A DNA stretch of 32,848 bases from JBAXPW01 sp037132015 (GCA_037132015.1 JBAXPW010000009.1:1-32848); one strand, 5' to 3'; shown: positions 24,592 through 32,794, numbered from the stretch's first letter. The notes: generated by a model from the sequence alone, not told the origin. Program-made: numbers and translations.

Positions 24592-27494
24592 AGAATTTGC
24601 CAAGAAATAGTAAATAATGTTTGTTGCTCTATTTGTTCGTGCATTTTATCTTGAATTTTGTCTAATAATTTATCTTTATCTGATTCGATTACTTTCACAT
24701 CTTGACGATATTTTTGTTCTGCAATATCAAGTTTTTCTTCAAGCTTACGCAATTGTTGTCTTTTCTCTAACTTTTCAGACAATGAACCAGAAAATCGAGC
24801 ATCTTTTTTAAGTTGCTTAATATCTTTTTCTAATATCAATATTTGTTCTTTTTGTTTTATCTTTAAGTCGTCTGACCAACGTTCAAGTTTTTGATATGAA
24901 TCTTCAAAAAAAACCTTATTTTTATCTTTCACATTTTCAAATATACAATTTTGTTCTTTTATAATACCAGCTTCAAGCTCAGAACGCATCTGAATCAATG
25001 CAGGTTCTATTTCTCTTCCTGGAAGTGAAAAGAGTTTTTTTATTATGTCCGACTCGATCACTCTGCCGTCTTCTGTAATTGCAGAACACACTATATAGTC
25101 TGATTCATCTAATGTCTTCATTTTAACAAGAGTTACTTGTAAATATCCTTTTACATTATGGTATGGCTCGAGTGATGCAATTTTGGGACCTTTCGTAGAA
25201 TAAAACTCGATATGCACTGGTGGCAATACTAATTTTTTAGCAGTGCTGATTAGAAGCTTTGCGAGTGGATGTCCACTTCTGTAATGATGTCTGCTGGTAT
25301 CTTCAAGGTGAAGGGTGTATTTTCCTGATAGTAAGGTATCCCCATCGATATTTCCATTATGTACTTCGAATGTACCTGTTTCTTCATTAAATTTCCCCTT
25401 TTCGTCAAGAAGTGTGTATGTCAAGTTCCAAAGCCACTTTCGGTAACTGTCTAAGAATGTTGTACTTTGATCCATACTCATTTTAAGTTTTTTATGTACG
25501 TCTTCATCAAAGTTATCGAGGAGCTTCCTTTTTGTATCATGAAGTGTTTCTGTTATCTGTTCTTCCATTTCTTGTTGGAGTTTGTCAAATGTCTCTTTTA
25601 TCTCAGCTTCAGTACGACATTGTTGATAAATATTTGCTATACGTTTTTCAAAATCAATACCTGATGCGATACTTCCAAGGACTTCATCAGATGAGCCAAA
25701 TACGCCATCAAATAGTTGAAATTTTTCTTTTAATAACTCGTAAACTCGTTTATCAGCTTCGTTTTTTCTGTTTAGGAAGTTGATAACCACCACATCGTGC
25801 TTTTGTCCGTACCGGTGACAACGTCCAATCCTTTGTTCAATACGTTGTGGGTTCCATGGCAAATCATAATTGATCACAAGGGAACAAAATTGGAGATTGA
25901 TACCTTCAGCTGCGGCTTCAGTTGCAATCATAATTTCTGCATCATTCTTAAAAAAGTCAACTATTGCAGAACGAATATCGGCAGTTTTAGAACCAGTAAC
26001 CTTATCTGTCCCTCTATTTTCTTCAATCCATCGGGCATATACTTTTTTAGATATAGCATCGTTATTCGACCCATTAAAAAGTACAATTTTATCTTTATAC
26101 TCGGAGGCTTCGAGGATTTCACAAATATATTGCTGAGTTCTAGTTGATTCTGTAAATATGAGTGCTTTTTTAGTTCCTCCTATTCGACCAACTTCTTCAA
26201 ATCCAATCTTTATACCTTCAAGTAATTTTTCTCCTTTTGAGTTTGAACCTATTGAGCGAGCTAATTCTGCCATAATATCTAGTTGTTTTTTCTCCTTTTG
26301 AATATCTTCTCGTTCCTTAACAGTGTAGTAGGCTTTCTCTTCTTCTATTTTTTCTTCTGAATCATCTTCATTTTCTTCGTCAATTTGGTCTTCTTTCCAC
26401 CCTTCTTGATACTCCGAAAAAGACTCAATTTCTGAATCAAGTTTTAATTCTTCCTCTTGGGGCTTTTCGTCTTGTTCTGCTTTGGTAAGAATTGATTGCA
26501 AACGGTCTGATAGAAGGCGTAATGTTTTTTCTACTGCAAATGTTGATGAGGCAAGCAGTTTGCGTAACATAAGCGTGATAAGCTGTCTTTGACCATTTGG
26601 TAGAGCATAGAGCTTTTCGGAAAATAAATACTGGGTTAACATTTGATAGAGGTCTTGTTCTTTTGGCGTGGGAATAAACTCTACGGTATGTGCCATACGC
26701 TTTGTATATTGGATGTATTCTTGTACATGCTGGCGAAGTGTTCTATTGCAGACTATTTTTAATCGTTCCTTTAGTTCGTGGAAAACCTCGTTATTATTTC
26801 CCGGTCGTGCATACAGCATTTGGAAACTTTTTTTGTCGCCAAAAATATGCTCGTCCACAATACTTACAAGCCCGTATAATTCCATAAGACTATTTTGAAG
26901 AGGTGTAGCGGTTAAAAGCAGCTTAGGTGCGTGCTGGATCGCAGACTTAATTTCTTTTGCTACTTTGCTGTTAGGTTTATATACATTACGCAATCTATGT
27001 GCTTCATCTACTACAACTAGATCCCAGTTTATCGCTTTTAGGTATGCTGATTTTCCTCTCGCAAAGTTCATGGATATTATGATAATGTTAGCTTCTTGTT
27101 CAAACGGATTTAAGTTACCTTCTTTAATATGTTGGTTAAATGATTTTGTTTCAAGTATTATTGAAGATAAATAAAATTTATCAGCTAATTCTTGATACCA
27201 CTGCTTTCGGAGATTGGCAGGAGTGATTATTAAAATCTTCTTTTTTCCTTCTGCCCATTTTTGGGATATAACTATTCCAGCTTCGATTGTTTTCCCTAAT
27301 CCTACTTCGTCTGCAAGAATTGCACCTTGTGATAACGGCGATTGAAATGCAAATAAAGCTGCGTCAATTTGGTGCGGTTTAATATCTACTTGAGCATTAG
27401 AAAGTGTTTCTGTGAATTTTTCGATCGAAAAAGAAGGTGATCTTCGAGTTAGTTCGTAAGCAAAATATTGTGCGTGGTAATTTGTGAATTTCAT
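24588..27494 (-). CDS. SNF2-type DEAD/DEAH helicase of the restriction island
   Basis: A 968-residue superfamily 2 ATPase of SNF2/RapA type. The first half has Walker A DEVGLGKT (62-69), LIITPANLRKQWYQE (motif Ia), VVVDEAHRLRN (motif II) and LLTATPLQN (motif III). The second RecA domain has KALIFTEST, IMIATEAAAEGINLQFC and NPQRIEQRIGRCHRYGQ (motif VI). Between them lies a very acidic insert (about 355-400). The C-terminus (about 850-960) is a long charged coiled coil. It heads the operon and is coupled to mod by an ATGA overlap. Such a helicase is not a standard Type III subunit. DISARM also has a SNF2 helicase (DrmD), but DrmA, DrmB and DrmC are absent here. Its role, perhaps clearing or remodelling DNA for Res, is inferred. 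Confidence 0.85.
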   Translation of the reverse strand: MKFTNYHAQYFAYELTRRSPSFSIEKFTETLSNAQVDIKPHQIDAALFAFQSPLSQGAILADEVGLGKTIEAGIVISQKWAEGKKKILIITPANLRKQWYQELADKFYLSSIILETKSFNQHIKEGNLNPFEQEANIIIISMNFARGKSAYLKAINWDLVVVDEAHRLRNVYKPNSKVAKEIKSAIQHAPKLLLTATPLQNSLMELYGLVSIVDEHIFGDKKSFQMLYARPGNNNEVFHELKERLKIVCNRTLRQHVQEYIQYTKRMAHTVEFIPTPKEQDLYQMLTQYLFSEKLYALPNGQRQLITLMLRKLLASSTFAVEKTLRLLSDRLQSILTKAEQDEKPQEEELKLDSEIESFSEYQEGWKEDQIDEENEDDSEEKIEEEKAYYTVKEREDIQKEKKQLDIMAELARSIGSNSKGEKLLEGIKIGFEEVGRIGGTKKALIFTESTRTQQYICEILEASEYKDKIVLFNGSNNDAISKKVYARWIEENRGTDKVTGSKTADIRSAIVDFFKNDAEIMIATEAAAEGINLQFCSLVINYDLPWNPQRIEQRIGRCHRYGQKHDVVVINFLNRKNEADKRVYELLKEKFQLFDGVFGSSDEVLGSIASGIDFEKRIANIYQQCRTEAEIKETFDKLQQEMEEQITETLHDTKRKLLDNFDEDVHKKLKMSMDQSTTFLDSYRKWLWNLTYTLLDEKGKFNEETGTFEVHNGNIDGDTLLSGKYTLHLEDTSRHHYRSGHPLAKLLISTAKKLVLPPVHIEFYSTKGPKIASLEPYHNVKGYLQVTLVKMKTLDESDYIVCSAITEDGRVIESDIIKKLFSLPGREIEPALIQMRSELEAGIIKEQNCIFENVKDKNKVFFEDSYQKLERWSDDLKIKQKEQILILEKDIKQLKKDARFSGSLSEKLEKRQQLRKLEEKLDIAEQKYRQDVKVIESDKDKLLDKIQDKMHEQIEQQTLFTISWQIL

Positions 27495-27587
27495 TTATAC
27501 AAAAAACGTTTCATAAACTTACAAAATCAGAAACAGAGTAGCGTTAAAAAAGTAAATAGTTTTTTCGTAACTTGATTATCTTAACAT

Positions 27588-27593
27588 ATTATA
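27588..27593 (-). promoter_or_regulatory. Possible -10 box of the restriction operon
   Basis: Perfect TATAAT on the minus strand (27593-27588), with a start expected near 27581 and a leader of about 87 bases. The -35 region is weak (CATGAT). This would be an unusually long leader in this window, so a nearer start cannot be excluded. Confidence 0.35.
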
Positions 27594-27665
27594 CTCTCAT
27601 GTTTAATTCGATCATGGTGTAAACAGGATAAACTCCGGCGGGGTTACACTTGAACTCAAGGGGAT

Positions 27666-27797
27666 CCAGTACATAATTGCATTCATTTACTACGTATATT
27701 TGAGACTGGTTTACATTAGAGCTTAGCTCAAGTGATTCCCTTCTTCAAGGGAATCACACATTAAGTCTGTCAAAGCACTATTTAACATGTTAGGCTA
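27666..27797 (+). repeat. Right 132-bp direct repeat of the restriction island
   Basis: Second copy of 19520-19651, 130 of 132 identical. In this copy the main hairpin is perfect: GTGATTCCCTT (27732-27742) with AAGGGAATCAC (27747-27757), loop CTTC. In the left copy the corresponding C/G pair is T/G, which still pairs in RNA. It ends 27 bases before the -35 box of hrcA. Confidence 0.93.
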
Positions 27798-27824
27798 CGA
27801 GCTACTAGCTGATTTCTATCCCCC

Positions 27825-27853
27825 TTGACAAATATTAGCAGAGCTGATATAGT
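27825..27853 (+). promoter_or_regulatory. Promoter of hrcA-grpE-dnaK-J protein
   Basis: TTGACA (27825-27830), 17 bases, TATAGT (27848-27853): the best promoter in the window. RNA should start near 27860, leaving about 30 leader bases before the hrcA ATG. The CIRCE-like operator overlaps the spacer and -10. Confidence 0.8.
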
Positions 27854-27861
27854 ATTGCTAA
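27835..27861 (+). promoter_or_regulatory. CIRCE-like HrcA operator
   Basis: TTAGCA (27835-27840) and TGCTAA (27856-27861) are the outer six bases of each CIRCE arm, at exactly the 9-9-9 geometry of TTAGCACTC-N9-GAGTGCTAA. The inner three bases of each arm (GAG and TAT) do not match. It covers the spacer and -10 of the hrcA promoter, so HrcA bound here would block transcription of its own heat-shock operon. Confidence 0.65.
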
Positions 27862-27862
27862 C

Positions 27863-27878
27863 TCGAACAAACGTTCGA
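27863..27878 (+). promoter_or_regulatory. Perfect palindrome with GAAC-N4-GTTC core
   Basis: TCGAAC (27863-27868), AAAC, GTTCGA (27873-27878), two bases after the CIRCE-like element and around the +1 to +18 region. GAAC-N4-GTTC is the core of the Gram-positive LexA (SOS) box. No lexA gene is in the window; it could equally be a leader hairpin or a site for another regulator. Confidence 0.45.
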
Positions 27879-27889
27879 AAAAAATACGT

Positions 27890-28621
27890 ATGGATACACT
27901 AACACAGCGTCAGATTGAGATATTAACGGCAATAATTCGTGAGTATACAGAATCAGGTCTCGCAGTCGGTTCTGAGATCATTGAAAAAAAGTATAAACTG
28001 GGCGTTTCCCCAGCAACTATACGTAATGAGATGGTTGAGCTCGCTAAGAAGGCTTATCTCAAAAAATCTCATTTTTCATCGGGTCGGGTACCTTCCGCTA
28101 AAGGATTTAGATTTTATATTCAACATGTCATGAAGGAGCATGAGCTTTCTACCATTGACATAGTTACATATAAAAATAGTGTCTGGGATGATCGAAAACA
28201 GTCTGATAAATTATTTCATCAGGCAGCGCGTGTTCTTGCATCTCGTACGGGGCTTTTGTCAATAGTTGCCACAGATTCAGGATATTTGTTTTATGCAGGA
28301 GTAGCAAATCTTCTCAAAAAAGATGAATTTTTGAATCTTGCTATGTCTCAGAGTCTTTTCAGTTTATTGGATGAATCTAATTTCTGGGATGCTATTTTGA
28401 AACAATTTTACAAAGTAAATGAAGAGATTATGTATATGCTTGGTGAAGATGATTTTCAAAATCCTTTGTTTGAACCGTGTGCTAGTGTGTTTGGTGAATT
28501 TGAAGGGCAAAATATGAAAGGTATGATAGGAGTTATTGGTCCAAAAAGAATGTCGTATGATGTTATTATTCCACAAGTTCGCTACTTCTCTAATCTAATA
28601 GAGGATATAATAAAAGAATAA
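27890..28621 (+). CDS. hrcA: Heat-inducible transcription repressor HrcA
   Basis: Repressor of the chaperone operon, active when folded with chaperonin help. The N-terminal winged helix (residues 1-75) follows the family closely: LTQRQIEILTAIIREYTESGLAVGS, LGVSPATIRNEM, FSSGRVPSAKGFRFYI. The C-terminal end keeps GPKRMSYDVIIPQVRYFSNLIEDI. The chain is 243 residues, about 100 shorter than the usual 340; the middle (GAF-like and dimerisation) region is reduced. Its own promoter has a CIRCE-like operator. It heads hrcA-grpE-dnaK-J protein, the Gram-positive order. No groEL is in the window. Confidence 0.93.
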   Translation: MDTLTQRQIEILTAIIREYTESGLAVGSEIIEKKYKLGVSPATIRNEMVELAKKAYLKKSHFSSGRVPSAKGFRFYIQHVMKEHELSTIDIVTYKNSVWDDRKQSDKLFHQAARVLASRTGLLSIVATDSGYLFYAGVANLLKKDEFLNLAMSQSLFSLLDESNFWDAILKQFYKVNEEIMYMLGEDDFQNPLFEPCASVFGEFEGQNMKGMIGVIGPKRMSYDVIIPQVRYFSNLIEDIIKE

Positions 28622-28641
28622 TATAAATTATATATTTAACT

Positions 28642-29151
28642 ATGATAGATAAAATTCAGCCAGATGATGGTATTGTAGAAGACGTGATAGATGTTGAACA
28701 GGATGATATAGCGCATCAACTTGAAGAAATGACAAAACAATCCGAGGATAATAAACAAAAATATCTTCGAGCGCTTGCAGATTATCAAAATTATGAAAAT
28801 CGTTCACGTGAAGAACGTGCAGAAAGTATTGAAAGAGCACAAGCAAATCTCATTTTGAAGATCATGCCATTTCTTGATAATCTTGAACAGGCAGAAATTT
28901 TCATAAAGGATGCAGGATTAAAGATGATTAAGAATACCTTTGAATCGACATTAAAAAATATGGGTCTGAAAGAAATAGAAGTTCTCGGCAAAGAATTTGA
29001 TCCGTATGTCGCAGAAGCAGTCGATATAGTTGAAGGAGAGAAAGATGATATAAATGTTGAGGTATTAAGAAGAGGATATATGTATAATGATCGTGTTATT
29101 CGTCCTGCTCAGGTAAAGGTAAGTAAAAAAATAGTTGAAAGTCAAAAGTAA
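28642..29151 (+). CDS. grpE: Nucleotide exchange factor GrpE
   Basis: Exchanges ADP for ATP on DnaK. The 169 residues begin with an acidic, disordered stretch, then the long coiled coil (about 25-80: YLRALADYQNYENRSREERAE), the four-helix part (LPFLDNLEQAE-like, GLKMIKNTFESTLKNMGLKEIE) and the beta-rich head (FDPYVAEAVDIVEGEKDD, LRRGYMYNDRVIRPAQVKV). The length is typical. It starts 20 bases after hrcA. Its last codons (IVESQK) run into an AAAGTTGAAAGT low-complexity tract. Confidence 0.95.
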   Translation: MIDKIQPDDGIVEDVIDVEQDDIAHQLEEMTKQSEDNKQKYLRALADYQNYENRSREERAESIERAQANLILKIMPFLDNLEQAEIFIKDAGLKMIKNTFESTLKNMGLKEIEVLGKEFDPYVAEAVDIVEGEKDDINVEVLRRGYMYNDRVIRPAQVKVSKKIVESQK

Positions 29152-29170
29152 AAAGTTGAAAGTTAAAAAT
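29134..29170. repeat. Degenerate GTTGAAAGT tract
   Basis: About 37 bases of GTTGAAAGT, CAAAAGTAAAAA, GTTGAAAGTTAAAAA. It covers the last codons of grpE and the start of the grpE-dnaK gap, so slippage here could change the GrpE C-terminus. Confidence 0.5.
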
Positions 29171-29218
29171 TTAACATTTTTGTATAGGTAATTTTTTATT
29201 ATTAATTGTTTTCTATAT

Positions 29219-31123
29219 ATGGCAAAAATAATCGGTATCGATCTCGGTACAACAAACTCGTGTGTTTCAGTTATGGAAGGTGGAAAACCAAAAGTTATCT
29301 ATTCTCAAGAAGGTCGCAATACTATTCCATCAGTAGTTGATCCAATTAAGCGTATAGTTGGTGATGTTGCAAAAAGACAGATGGTAATGAATCCAAAAAG
29401 AACAATTTTTTCTGTGAAGCGTCTTATGGGGCATCGTTATTCAGATCCATCTGTAAAGCACGATTTAAAATTACTTGCATATGCAGTCAAGGCAGGTCGT
29501 GATGATATGGCAACGGTTGAAGTAGAAGGAAAATCGTTTACTCCACAGGAAATCTCTGCTATGGTGTTGCAAAAAATTAAAGCCGATGCAGAGGCATATC
29601 TTGGCGAAAAAGTAGAAAAAGCAGTTATTACTGTTCCTGCATATTTTGATGATGCGCAACGACAGGCTACAAAACAAGCAGGCGAAATTGCTGGTCTTGA
29701 AGTAGTGCGTATAATTAACGAGCCAACAGCAGCTGCACTTGCTTATGGATTGGATAAAAAACATTCACATACGATCGCAGTTTATGATCTTGGTGGAGGT
29801 ACATTTGATATCACAATACTTGAATTGGGTGATGGCGTATTTCAGGTAAAAGCTACTAACGGTAATACACATCTCGGTGGTGATGATTTTGATCAACATA
29901 TCATCAACTATCTTGCAGATGAATTTATGAAAGATACAGCAATTGATTTGCGTAAAGATGCACAAGCACTTCAACGTTTGAAGGACTCTGCAGAAAAAGC
30001 AAAAATTGAGTTGTCATCTTCTCTTGAAGCAGAAGTAAATTTGCCTTTTATTACAGTCAAAGATAATCAACCACAACATTTAGTTGTTAAACTTTCACGT
30101 GCAAAATTGGAATCAATTGTTGGCGATCTCATAAAACAAACATTTGATCCTGTTAAATCTGCATTGAAAGATGCTAAAGTTGAGATTGGAAAAATAGATG
30201 AAGTTGTATTGGTTGGTGGTATGACTCGTATGCCAAAAATTGTTGACTTAGTGAAGGATTTTTTTGGTAAAGAACCAAATCGTTCTGTAAATCCTGATGA
30301 GGTTGTGGCAGTTGGAGCAGCAATCCAAGCGGGAGTATTAACAGGTGAAACCAAAGATGTTGTGTTGTTAGATGTAACACCACTTTCTATGGGAGTCGAG
30401 ACTCTTGGAGGTGTGATGACGCCACTTATTACACGAAACACCACTATTCCCACATCAAAATCTGAGGTATTCTCAACAGCAGGAGATAATCAGACACAGG
30501 TAGAGATACATGTGTTACAAGGAGAGCGTCCACTTGCTCGAGATAACAAATCTCTTGGACATTTTACTCTTGAAGGTATACCTCCAGCACCACGAGGAGT
30601 TCCACAAGTAGAAGTAACTTTTGATATTGATGCAAATGGTATTCTTACTGTAACTGCAAAAGATAAAGCAACAAATAAAACTCAGTCGATCAAAATTACT
30701 GGCTCTACAGGACTTAGTAAGGAAGAGATTGAACGTATGAAGGAAGAAGCTGATAAAAATGCAGATGCAGATAAAGCCGAAAAAGAAAAGATTGAAGTGA
30801 GAAATAAGGCAGATAACTTGATCTATACATCTGAAAAATCATTAAAAGATGTTGGCGAAAAAGCTCCAGAAGCTGATCGTAAGGAAGTTGAAGAAAAAAT
30901 CAAGATATTAAAAGAAACACTTGAAAAAGGATCAAAAGAAGATATAGAAGCAAAAACGTCTGATCTCTCAACTTCACTTCAAAAGATCGGTCAACACATG
31001 TATAATCAGGCTCAACCTGCAGGTGGCCCAGATGTGCAATCAGGACCATCAGCAGAAGAACCTAAGGAAGATGTTAAAGACGATCCAAAAAAGAATGCCG
31101 AAGAAGGCGAAGTGGTAGGGTAA
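29219..31123 (+). CDS. dnaK: Chaperone DnaK (Hsp70)
   Basis: ATP-dependent chaperone. The 634 residues hold the nucleotide-binding domain (IIGIDLGTTNSCVSVMEGG at the start, AVYDLGGGTFDITIL as phosphate motif 2, VVLVGGMTRMPKI as the adenosine motif), the linker VVLLDVTPLSMGVETLGG, the substrate-binding beta domain (PTSKSEVFSTAGDNQTQVEIHVLQGER) and a helical lid. The tail is acidic and Pro/Gly-rich and ends in EGEVVG rather than the usual EEV(D/K) type end. It lies 67 bases after grpE. Confidence 0.97.
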   Translation: MAKIIGIDLGTTNSCVSVMEGGKPKVIYSQEGRNTIPSVVDPIKRIVGDVAKRQMVMNPKRTIFSVKRLMGHRYSDPSVKHDLKLLAYAVKAGRDDMATVEVEGKSFTPQEISAMVLQKIKADAEAYLGEKVEKAVITVPAYFDDAQRQATKQAGEIAGLEVVRIINEPTAAALAYGLDKKHSHTIAVYDLGGGTFDITILELGDGVFQVKATNGNTHLGGDDFDQHIINYLADEFMKDTAIDLRKDAQALQRLKDSAEKAKIELSSSLEAEVNLPFITVKDNQPQHLVVKLSRAKLESIVGDLIKQTFDPVKSALKDAKVEIGKIDEVVLVGGMTRMPKIVDLVKDFFGKEPNRSVNPDEVVAVGAAIQAGVLTGETKDVVLLDVTPLSMGVETLGGVMTPLITRNTTIPTSKSEVFSTAGDNQTQVEIHVLQGERPLARDNKSLGHFTLEGIPPAPRGVPQVEVTFDIDANGILTVTAKDKATNKTQSIKITGSTGLSKEEIERMKEEADKNADADKAEKEKIEVRNKADNLIYTSEKSLKDVGEKAPEADRKEVEEKIKILKETLEKGSKEDIEAKTSDLSTSLQKIGQHMYNQAQPAGGPDVQSGPSAEEPKEDVKDDPKKNAEEGEVVG

Positions 31124-31184
31124 GGATTAGGGAACGAAGGACTAAGAACTAAAGACGAAAGATTAATAATGAAAGACGAAAAAT
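31124..31184. repeat. Degenerate purine-rich tract after dnaK
   Basis: About 60 bases of variants such as GGATTAGGG, GAACGAAGGACTAAG, AACTAAAGACGAAAG and AATGAAAGACGAAA, beginning right after the dnaK stop. No terminator hairpin is visible in it. Confidence 0.5.
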
Positions 31185-31253
31185 CTTTGGTTGAAATGTT
31201 GTCCGTGTTACTTTATAACTTTATGAACTTTATAACTCATTTGTATTGATTTT

Positions 31254-32111
31254 ATGTCCGATTATTACGATTTATTAGGTGTGAGTAAGAGTGCGAGTGA
31301 TGCCGAGATAAAATCTGCATATCGCAAGAAGGCTCTTGAATGGCATCCTGATAGAAACAAATCGCCAGATGCATCAGCCAAGTTTAAGGAAATAAATAAA
31401 GCGTACGAAGTATTGGCAGATGCTAATAAAAAGCAGATGTACGATCAAGTCGGGCATGATGCATTTGAGCGAAATGGTGCTGGTAGATCAGCACCGAGTG
31501 GGCAAGGACAGAATCAAGGGCCGTTTAACTATTCATATTCGTATGGAGGGGGAGGTGAAAATCCTTTTGGACAAGACTTTGATCCGTTTGATATTTTTGA
31601 ACAATTCTTTGGGGCACAGTCACCTTTTAAGGAAGGTAGTCGTGCCAAAAGACGTCCAGCATATCAGATTGAGATTACATTTGATGAGGCTGTTCATGGG
31701 GTAGATAGAGAAGTGAAGATTGATAATGAATCAAGAACTCTCAAGATACCAGCTGGCGTAGATGATGGAACAAAGATACGGTATGCTGATTTTGATTTAG
31801 TTATTCGGGTTAAATCTCATGCATTTTTTAAACGTGAAGGACAAGATATATATCTTGAAAAACTACTTTCATATTCATTGTTGACATTGGGTGGTACAGT
31901 AACTGTTCCAACAATTGATGGAGATGTAACTTTGAAAGTGCATTCGGGTACTCAGCCGGGAACGGCAGTACGATTGCGAGGAAAAGGTGTACCTTATCCT
32001 CGAAGTCATGAACGAGGTGATCAATATGTAGTTTTTAAGGTACATATCCCAAACAGAGTTTCGGGTAAGGCAAAAAAACTGCTTGAGGAACTTTCACAAG
32101 AATTAGGTTGA
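31254..32111 (+). CDS. J-domain co-chaperone without zinc finger (class II, CbpA-like)
   Basis: DnaK partner that brings substrates and stimulates ATP hydrolysis. The J domain is complete (residues 1-70, YDLLGVSKSASDAEIKSAYRKKALEWHPDRN, with H-P-D). A Gly/Phe-rich linker (75-125: FNYSYSYGGGGENPFGQDF) and two beta-barrel substrate domains follow (AYQIEITFDEAVHGVDREVKI; GTAVRLRGKGVP). The CxxCxGxG zinc-finger repeats of class I DnaJ are absent, so at 285 residues this is a class II protein in the position normally held by dnaJ. It is 130 bases after dnaK. Confidence 0.9.
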   Translation: MSDYYDLLGVSKSASDAEIKSAYRKKALEWHPDRNKSPDASAKFKEINKAYEVLADANKKQMYDQVGHDAFERNGAGRSAPSGQGQNQGPFNYSYSYGGGGENPFGQDFDPFDIFEQFFGAQSPFKEGSRAKRRPAYQIEITFDEAVHGVDREVKIDNESRTLKIPAGVDDGTKIRYADFDLVIRVKSHAFFKREGQDIYLEKLLSYSLLTLGGTVTVPTIDGDVTLKVHSGTQPGTAVRLRGKGVPYPRSHERGDQYVVFKVHIPNRVSGKAKKLLEELSQELG

Positions 32112-32113
32112 GT

Positions 32114-32142
32114 TTGCTTATATTGATACCTATTGATATAAT
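32114..32142 (+). promoter_or_regulatory. Promoter of efp
   Basis: TTGCTT (32114-32119), 17 bases, TATAAT (32137-32142). RNA should start near 32149 and carry a leader of about 34 bases without a Shine-Dalgarno site. Confidence 0.6.
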
Positions 32143-32182
32143 AAATCCGTGATGAAGTATTATTTTTTCCACGAATATTTGT

Positions 32183-32749
32183 ATGAAAACATCTGCAGGT
32201 AATTTAAAAAAAGGTGAATTTGTGATGTATCAAGATGATATTTGGCAAGTTCAAAAAGCTGAATTTTATTCTCCCGGAAAAGGTGCTGCGCTCATGAAAG
32301 CAAAAATAAAAAATCTTGTTTCAGGAAAAAATGTAGATTACACATTTAAGTCAAATGAAGATGTTGACGTGCTCGATGTTTCTGTTGTAGAGATGCAATA
32401 TTTATACAAAGATGCTGAGTTTATGTATCTCATGGATGAACGTACGTACAATCAATATCAACTCCCACTTCCTTTAGTTGGTGAAGTGATCAACTATATC
32501 AAGGATGGTACGAAACATTATGTATATGTGTATAACGATAAACCTCTTAATATTCGTCCTCCATTGAGTGTGCGACTAAAGATCATAGATACCGAAGAAG
32601 CGGTAAAAGGTGATACGGTGTCTGGTGCAAAAAAACCTGCAATTGTTGAAACTGGTGTGACTGTGATGGTCCCTCTTTTTGTAAAAAAGGGCGATATGAT
32701 TACAGTAAATCCTGAGACAGGTGTCTACGGCGAACGAGTTAAAGAATAA
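32183..32749 (+). CDS. efp: Elongation factor P
   Basis: Rescues ribosomes stalled at polyproline stretches. The 188 residues have the three-barrel EF-P layout: domain I (1-62: AGNLKKGEFVMYQDDIWQV; the loop SPGKGAA with lysine 33 at the tip), domain II (about 63-125) and domain III (126-188: VSGAKKPAIVETGVTVMVPLFVKKGDMI and the end GVYGERVKE). Lys 33 is where EpmA-type lysylation or other modifications occur; no modifying enzyme is in the window. It has its own promoter after the heat-shock operon, and is the last complete gene before the right terminal repeat. Confidence 0.96.
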   Translation: MKTSAGNLKKGEFVMYQDDIWQVQKAEFYSPGKGAALMKAKIKNLVSGKNVDYTFKSNEDVDVLDVSVVEMQYLYKDAEFMYLMDERTYNQYQLPLPLVGEVINYIKDGTKHYVYVYNDKPLNIRPPLSVRLKIIDTEEAVKGDTVSGAKKPAIVETGVTVMVPLFVKKGDMITVNPETGVYGERVKE

Positions 32750-32794
32750 TATTAAAATACATCATATGTCCGTTGAACGACTATCGAATTTTCC

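Larger units (their letters stand above)
19520..27797. mobile_element. Restriction-modification island bounded by direct repeats
   Basis: About 8.3 kb between and including the 132-base direct repeats, holding a SNF2-type helicase, mod and res, all on the minus strand. It separates housekeeping genes (nfo on one side, hrcA on the other). Recombination between the repeats would remove 8146 bases and leave one repeat. There is no integrase, transposase or tRNA att site, so the way it arrived is unknown; pre-existing dispersed repeats that served as landing or exchange sites are a simple explanation. Base composition is close to the neighbours. Confidence 0.6.
27495..27889. other. Gene-free stretch between helicase and hrcA
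   Basis: A 395-base stretch without a gene between divergent transcripts. It holds the leader and a possible -10 box of the restriction operon, an inverted pair GTGTAA (27617-27622) and TTACAC (27644-27649) around a GC-rich core (CTCCGGCGGGG), the right direct repeat (27666-27797), and the hrcA promoter with its operators (27825-27878). Confidence 0.65.

Noticed and set aside
24592..24603. TTG start of mod at 24603
   Set aside because: The ATG at 24591 forms an ATGA overlap with the helicase stop and fits the start pattern.
19520..27797. DISARM or BREX system
   Set aside because: A SNF2 helicase and a methyltransferase are present, but DrmA/DrmB/DrmC, PglZ and BrxC are not; Mod and Res are clearly Type III.
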